Assembly (NCBI GenBank): GCA_030737875.1 | Contig: CM060922.1 | Coordinates: 228,140,335-228,204,334, forward strand | Direction: 5' to 3' | From: Allium sativum | Lineage: Eukaryota; Streptophyta; Magnoliopsida; Asparagales; Amaryllidaceae | Length of the DNA stretch: 64,000 nt | Part shown: piece by piece, positions 58,011 to 64,000 of the stretch | Position numbering within the stretch: the stretch's first letter is position 1 | Layout of the letters: the number at the start of each line of letters is the position of its first letter | Made by a program: the position numbers and the translations under genes | Notes under the pieces: model-generated | The model's database searches: none | Seen by the model: the letters and a program-made list of their open reading frames with translations, nothing else | What the model was told of the DNA's origin: nothing

Positions 58011-59760
58011 TTGAAATTCGAAATCAAATAAGTGATAAGCAAAGGGGCGATTGAGATATTTGCGATTTGAGGTGGTTCGGAGACGGTAGAATTGAGGTCA
58101 GTGGATGCTCGCGAGTTCGAAGAGTCCAATTTGAGGTGATTTTCGGTTTGGGATTCGTGAATTGGATGAAGGGCCGAGGGGTGGCTGTGGTTACGGACTT
58201 GGTTTGAGTTCGGTTGACAGAAGGTTGGCAAGCAGGAAGACCGTGTGGGGGGGAGTTGTTGAGGATTAGTGGAAGTCGATTCAGGTGAGCTGCTTGTACT
58301 GGCTGTTATATGGTGAAAGTTCTCGGCAGTTTTGATGCTAGGATGTTTGAGGAAACAAGGAGTGTATGTATTTGGGTTGTTGTCGAGGAGGTTGAGAGTG
58401 TGGTGATGTTGTATGGTTGGTGATGTAGAACTGGGGAGTGCAATGAACTGTCAGAGGCGAACTTGCTTGTGTGGTAGTGTTCGTGTGGGATATGTTGAAT
58501 GGGCGTTGTGGAATTGTTTGTGGAAGGGCTAACAGGATGATATGGTATGATTTGTGATTTCAGGTGAAGGATTCGATTTTCGGTGAAGAGGATTAGAGTA
58601 GTTTGCGGTGGTTTTTGGTTCACGTTTGTGATGTGGCTGACGATTTGAGTGAAGGAGTTGATGAATGGGACGAGTGTGAAAGGAGTATGTGACTGGAAGT
58701 TTTGATGTATGGTCTTGACTATGGACTTGAATGCAATGTAGAGCTTCTAGGTGAGTATGGAACAGGGTGTGGCAGAATGTTGAGGTCAGGTTTGTAGATG
58801 AAAAGTTTCAGGCAATGGTTAGTAGTTAAATGTGGTAATGGTCAATTTGAAGGTGCTGTTTCGTGGTTGTTGTGGGTGTCGGATGTACTGTGGTGAATGG
58901 GGACTTGCTGTTTGGTGAAGGGGGGACTGAAGTGGTGGTTATGGTATTGTTTTGAGGAGGTGGGTTGGATAAAGAAGGCATGAGAAGAAGCGTGTAGTTG
59001 ATGTGGTGATTTGATGTATTGTGCTTGCTGAGTTCCTGGAGTGTTTGTGTGGAGGTTTTTGTGGAAAGAAAGTCGGTGTCTGTGAATTTGGGGAGGCTGT
59101 TGGTTGAGGCCACTACGATGCGAGGAGGGCGGCAAGTAGAGATGCTGTATGTTGTGTAGTTGAGCAGTTTTGCCAGTTGTGTAATTGGAGATTGTGGGTG
59201 ATTGTCAGTTGTGTATGATATGGAAGTGTATGGTTTGTCGATGTTCAGGAACTTAACGAGAAGAACATATATATAATGAGATGGTTGTTGAACTTAGGTC
59301 GAGAGGGAAGCAGTGAAGTTTGCTGTTAAATGGTTTGTGCGTGGCCTTTGCTGTTGCGTCGAGGAAGAGAGGCGATGGTCGGGGAAGTATGGTGCAGGTG
59401 GTCTAGTAGGAAGTGAAGCAGTGTTTGTTGAGGAGCTATGTGGATCAGATGGTCAGAAAATGTAAAGTAGACAACAGTGTGCAATAATGTAACAGTAGTG
59501 GAGGATTTGAATTGGCGATTTGGGTTTTGATATGGCAGTGAAGTCGAGAAGGAAGGAGGGGTTGTCTGAGTAGTGGAAGGCTAGTGAGTTTGATGAAGGG
59601 CTCAAAGGGTTTTGGACAGAGTGTATGTTGTATAGGTTCAGGAGTGGTCTTGTTTGGCAATGAGAAACACTGTAATAAAAATGTAAACAGTAATGCAATG
59701 CAAACCTGTTCTGCAGCTTGTTTTCTGTTCTGTGTTCTTTTAGAAACTGCAGTTGAGTTT
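58011..59760 (-). other. E3 leader, strand-biased segment
   Basis: The plus strand is rich in G and T and very poor in C over about 1.7 kb; the element's own RNA would thus be rich in C and A and poor in G. Minus-strand frames of 60-130 codons (His, Thr, Pro, Ser and Asn-rich) follow from this bias and show no domain. Whether this is a captured host leader or an evolved feature is not visible. Confidence 0.6.
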
Positions 59761-60516
59761 AAGAAAATATGAGAACAATAAGCAAAAAATTTAACAAAGA
59801 ACTGAGTAGAGAAACTGCAAGGAAGTGAATTAAATCGATCTAAACTAAGGAGAAAGAAAAACTAACAAGGAATGAACAGCACAGAACAAGAAATGAACGC
59901 TGAATAGACAAGAAATGAACAATTTTTTTTTCTTTTTTTTTAGAGACAGACACAAAATAGTAAAAGAAAAGCACAAAACACAAATGCACAAAACAGTAAA
60001 AGGGGTGAAATTGCCAAGTTTTCATTTCTTTTTTAAGAAGAAGAAACAACACTAAATTAACACAAAGCAAAATACAAAATCTATGAACAAGAAGACAAGT
60101 TTTTTTTTTAGGAGAATTGAAAAGAAACTAATTCAAGAAGACAAACACACTAAAACAAACTCAAGAGAACACACACACAAACACAAAATGCAATGCAATT
60201 TTTTTTTCTTTTTTTCTTTTTTTCTTTTTAAAGAAGCAACAAAATAACACACAAATAAAAAAGAACGCTAGATCACACAAAAGCAAAAACCAAAGCACCA
60301 AAACAAGAACAAACACAAAATGTAGGAACAAGACCAAAAGTGATTTTTTTTATATGACACAAACAAAATGAACACACACAAAAATGAACAAACAAATGTT
60401 ACAATAGACACAATCAAACAAAGATAAGAGAATAAACACATGAACTTGTGACTTTTTTTAGGAGAATTAACAAATAACAAGAAAACTTAACTCGAAGAAT
60501 AAAACTAAAATCTCTC
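59761..60516 (-). other. E3 leader, 5' part: A-rich with T tracts
   Basis: The plus strand is A/C-rich with long T tracts near 59925-59941, 60100-60109, 60199-60231, 60344-60351 and 60453-60459. There is no gene. Confidence 0.5.
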
Positions 60517-60532
60517 CCCGCCAACGGCGCCA
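60517..60532 (-). other. Primer-binding site of E3
   Basis: The minus strand reads TGGCGCCGTTGGCGGG six bases after the end of the right LTR, preceded by a T run (TTTTT), the usual form in Athila-like elements. Confidence 0.75.
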
Positions 60533-60538
60533 AAAACT

Positions 60539-61984
60539 TGTTCGCTACAACGGATTTTCTATCGAATTAGAAAACCGTCGCATGAATATTTGAAATAACC
60601 GCAAGTGCACGGCGTACTATTGTAATACGTAGTGAGTGCGAGTCGATCCACAGGGAAAGAAGTGATTTCAATTTTATTCAATCGAATTAAACCAAACTTT
60701 GAATTGTTCTAATAAAAACTATGAAACTAGAAACTAAGTTGAGAGCTAAATATGAAATTAGAGAGTAATTTAGAGGTAAATCCGCTCTCATATTTATGTA
60801 AGTTGTCAAACGTACAATGTATGATCTCAATAAGTGATATAAATGCAACATTTAAACCACTTATGATTCTCATGAAAATGAAACTAAAGCAAAACTATTC
60901 TAAGTATGGTCTATGAACTATTGGCTGGAACTATAGACCATCAAATTTTGTTCATACTTTCATTTCAAAATCAATAATCACTTAGCAAATATTGATGTAA
61001 CTTGTGTTTATATTGAATAAGCATAGATCATTTGCAAATGCAACATGACCTATCAAACCCATATGTATAAACTCACATCAATATTCACTAACATGAAGCA
61101 CATATTAAAGATCACAAATCATACACATGTTGAACTTACACAAAGTTAGAGAGCATCATTACCCCTAAATCAAGGGATTAGACACTCATATGTGTTGTAA
61201 TATCAACACATGCAAGTTTCAACATTAGAAAATTAAGCAAAATGAAAGAAAAACCAAGTAAAACAAGAAGAGAACTAAACTAAGAACATAAAGTAAATCT
61301 AAGCTATGACCATGAAAGTAAATCTAAGCTATGAAAATGAATGTAAAGAGCATAGAAATTAAATTACATTAAAGCAAAGAAGTTACATAAAGAAAATGGC
61401 TAAGTAGCCATTAAAATAAAAGAGAGCTATGAACTAAACTAAACTACTAAATGATAAAAAAAGATGGATAAATGAACATAAAGGGGGTATATATACAAGA
61501 TCACAAACCCTAAAACCCTAATCACTCATAATGGGAAATCCCCAAAATGGCCCTACATGAAGCTTCTAATCCTCTCTTAGCCATTAATGAGTCATGTAGG
61601 ATGCATGAGGCCTTTTGTCTCATTCAATTAGTCTTTAATAAGAAGCTTAAGAGAAAGAGGTTAATTTGAGAGGTGGGGTCCTCCATGATCATGCATGAGA
61701 ATTATTTCCTCTTCATTCCTTTGTATGCATGCATTTGTGCTCCAAATCTTCATGTGTATGCATTATTTGTGCTCCAAAATTCCTATTAGAGACAATAACA
61801 AAGAACAAGTAAATGCAATCACAAAATAAAACATGCATAAGTGATCAATTTTTCGCAAAATGAGTGATGATTTTGAAAATATTTAAAATATGGTTTGATC
61901 GTATAAAACACCCAAAAATGTTCATTTATTTATTTAACAAGAATAATTATGTGAATATAAATGTGCAATTTTACGTGCACATCA
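60539..61984 (-). repeat. E3 5' LTR (right)
   Basis: The same 1446-bp length as the left LTR, with about eight transitions in the first 440 bases. The telo-box-like motif is at 61505-61521. Confidence 0.92.
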
Positions 61985-61989
61985 GTTAG

Positions 61990-62020
61990 TAGCCGTCAAC
62001 TATCTAACAATGTGGCGATT
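61990..62020. other. Short remnant between E3 and E5
   Basis: 31 bases separate the E3 target duplication from the E5 LTR. They should be the continuation of the sequence left of 35440, that is, Helitron or Helitron intron. Confidence 0.5.
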
Positions 62021-62349
62021 TGTAACACCCCGTATTTTTTTTAATATAATTAAAAATGAAATAAAATATATGAAAATATTCTTATGATAGGTAAATAATG
62101 GTAATGCATAAAGAGAATAAATTAATACATGGAAGAGAAGAAAAATTAGTTCGATAATGGCGTATGTAACGGAAAAGATAGTAAAATAAGGATAACTAAT
62201 TCAAGAATCATGAATTAGGTAAAATTGACATCACCATTGCGTTCCTCTCGGAAAAATACGCGAAATAGAGTCCGAGTTTTCGAAAATCGGGGTCCATATG
62301 ACCAAGATATGGCCAAAACAAGATTTCAGTAGACTTTCTGCAAGACTAC

Positions 62350-62428
62350 CCGTGTCGACTGTAGTGTCGACACCCAAGTCGACCTGCCCCCCCTCCCCCC
62401 CCCCCCCCGTGTCGATTGTAGTGTCGAC
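62350..62428 (+). repeat. Direct repeat around GTCGAC with C tract
   Basis: CCGTGTCGACTGTAGTGTCG (62350-62369) recurs with one change at 62407-62426, separated by a run of mostly C. Further GTCGAC or GTCGACC motifs follow at 62378 and 62442. Confidence 0.75.
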
Positions 62429-62556
62429 TCCCCCCTGTACAGGTCGACCCGGTCGGCCTGGGGTGGCCCAGAACCCATTTTTGAGGCCCGGGACGAGTTT
62501 TGATGGTCCGGATGGGTTTTAGGGTTAATCCGATGGCTGAAATGAATTGCTACACC

Positions 62557-62565
62557 TATAAAATA
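62557..62565 (+). promoter_or_regulatory. TATA box of E5 LTR
   Basis: TATAAAATA in the context TACACCTATAAAATAACACC is followed by a pyrimidine-rich, leader-like sequence. Confidence 0.6.
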
Positions 62566-64000
62566 ACACCTAGACCTAACCTAATTCACAACAAATCATT
62601 CTTACACCTAAATGCTGCTGGAATCTCTCTTGGGCCCTGGCCACCGTCTCCAAATTAAAGCTTAAGCGTTCAAACCCAAATCAAATCAAAGATCAATGCT
62701 TCTACAACAAATTCAAGAGGATAGATCAATGACACTGCAACTTTCTATGATAAATTCACTCCCTAATTCATTAGCCGTTCTCTGTAAGTTCTAGTTGCTT
62801 TCCGATTTAAATATTTAATTATAATGTGGCCATGAATTAAAGTGGAATTGGATTAAGTATGATCTATTCCTGTTGCTTTTTGAATCTTTAGTTTTGAGAC
62901 TTGTCTACCTTTATTCTCATGACAAGTTTGTGATTTATTCAGCAGTTTTCTTGATTCGTAATGATGTTATCATCAAGTTCTAATCTTTATGCCTATCATG
63001 ATGTTGTTTTTCTCTCTGATCTATTTATAATGCAAAATTCTACCTTTCCCCTATTTGTTTTCTTTTGATGAACCTTGGTCAATTTCGGACCTAGGCCTAA
63101 ACTGCGATTTGCGTGCGACTGAATACGGGGGAAATATTGGGATATTGCCTTGTTGGATATATGTTTTTGGTAGAATCGAAGGCATAATATGAAAACTGGA
63201 TACTTGGGTATTATTGCCATTAACACGAAATTTGAATTTGGGTATTATCGTTATAATTAAAGTTTTGCTAGCTTGGGTAAATTGGGATAAACATAGAATA
63301 CATGTAGTTGGTATGAAACCTGACCTATGTAAAATATGGCAAGAATATTGATACATATATTTGGCTAAAAATTGATCTATGTGAATTGGGCATAACTTTG
63401 TAAACATGTAAACTATGAATCTTGATATATGTATAAAAAGGCATGAAACTTGGTATATATGTAAAATTGTCTAAGATTAGGCATATATAAGTTTGGCATA
63501 CATGTAAACAGGCATGAATTAAACATATGTAAATTTGGTATGAATTAGGCATATGTAAAACGGACATGTAATCTAGAACTTGGGCATATGTTAAATAGGT
63601 GAAAATTTGTGGTTGAAACACATATGATAATTTATGTCTTGAAAAGGGGCTAATATGAACACGCCTAAATAGGTTTTGGGTAGTTGGGATGTAATAGCCT
63701 TAAAGGAGGGATAAATATAAATTGAGATAAGTTGCCTTTAATGGCCTAAGATAAATTGTGGTAAAATTGGTATGATTTTGCATACCATTAATTGATGGAC
63801 ATAATTGAGTCAATTATGGACATCGTTAAATTAGGAATTAATTGATAATTTGAATAGGGGAAATAAATTCAAATTGGGGTAAGAGATTATAAGTGATAAT
63901 CAATGCTTAGGACACGAGGTTGGACTCATTTGTGACGTAAACCTGCCCGGAACCGCCCGGCGAATCCAGTAGTCACAAATGTCAGTCCAATGTGAGAGGT

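Larger units (their letters stand above)
35445..61984 (-). mobile_element. E3: non-autonomous Athila-like LTR element (minus sense), interrupted by E4
   Basis: Two 1446-bp LTRs (35445-36890 and 60539-61984) with TG...CA ends are flanked by the duplication gttag (35440-35444, 61985-61989). On the minus strand the right LTR is 5': the primer site TGGCGCCGTTGGCGGG follows it, and a polypurine tract AAGTGTGGGGTATT precedes the left LTR. Without E4 the internal region is about 6.3 kb and contains one Asn/Gln-rich ORF but no protease, RT, RNase H or integrase, so it must rely on another element. TGGCGCC-type primer sites with a CGTTGCCGGGG-like continuation are common in Athila. LTR differences in the first 440 bases number about eight, all transitions. 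Confidence 0.88.
62021..64000 (+). mobile_element. E5: start of a Ty3/gypsy-type LTR (cut by window end)
   Basis: It begins TGTAACACCCCGTATTTTTT, a common start of plant Ty3/gypsy LTRs. A promoter-like part has GTCGAC motifs and a C tract (62350-62450) and a TATA box at 62557. From about 62.6 kb the transcribed-like part is AT-rich, with a degenerate repeat of the type GGCATATATGTAAA at 63400-63600. The end lies outside, at least 1980 bases from the start, so this may be another long LTR. There is no coding content. Confidence 0.65.

Noticed and set aside
58842..59135. His/Thr/Pro-rich minus-strand frames
   Set aside because: Produced by the G/T bias of the plus strand; overlapping frames are equally open and no domain is visible.

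Overview
This 64-kb window looks like plant nuclear heterochromatin, most likely from a flowering plant and probably a eudicot. It is AT-rich and carries no intact host gene. Essentially all of it is explained by nested transposable elements: Ty3/gypsy LTR retrotransposons of the chromovirus (Tekay/Del-like) and Tat lineages, a non-autonomous Athila-like element, and one rolling-circle Helitron that contains fragments of host genes. No rRNA, tRNA or CRISPR locus is visible. The species cannot be named from the sequence.

Layout, left to right. (1) 1-4987 is the right-hand part of a very long LTR (LTR A, minus sense), with a 2-kb array of stem-loop repeats. (2) 4988-5922 is a short internal segment ending in a polypurine tract, followed by a related very long LTR (LTR B, plus sense, from 5923 to about 11.9 kb). 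(3) About 11.99-15.58 kb is the 3' end of a Tat-lineage element: a decayed, intron-containing antisense ORF, then a polypurine tract and LTR F. (4) 15.58-18.28 kb is an LTR-like segment (LTR G). (5) 18.28-22.10 and 33.67-35.44 kb are two halves of a minus-strand Helitron: Rep C-terminus, helicase, and then captured host exons from a class III peroxidase and a Sec14-like lipid-transfer protein. (6) The halves are separated by a complete Tat-lineage element, E2 (22101-33669, target-site duplication gtgga). (7) The Helitron is cut again by E3 (35445-61984, duplication gttag), a non-autonomous element with 1446-bp LTRs. (8) Inside E3 sits E4 (38859-56226, duplication ccaaa), a chromovirus whose 6.4-kb LTRs are longer than its 4.6-kb body. 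(9) From 62021 to the window end is the start of another LTR (E5).

History. The nesting gives an order that LTR divergence supports. In the stretches I compared by eye, E2 has about 12 differences in 265 bases, E3 about 8 in 440 and E4 about 4 in 400. All coding regions are broken. The breaks in E4 gag-pol are only four in-frame nonsense codons, each reachable by one C/T transition, as expected of silenced methylated repeats.

The most interesting structures are the stem-loop array in LTR A, whose two arms change together from unit to unit; the giant-LTR family as a whole (A, B and the E4 pair share one conserved 1.1-kb block but have independently amplified different tandem repeats); the host-gene fragments in the Helitron; and the antisense ORFs at the 3' ends of both Tat elements.
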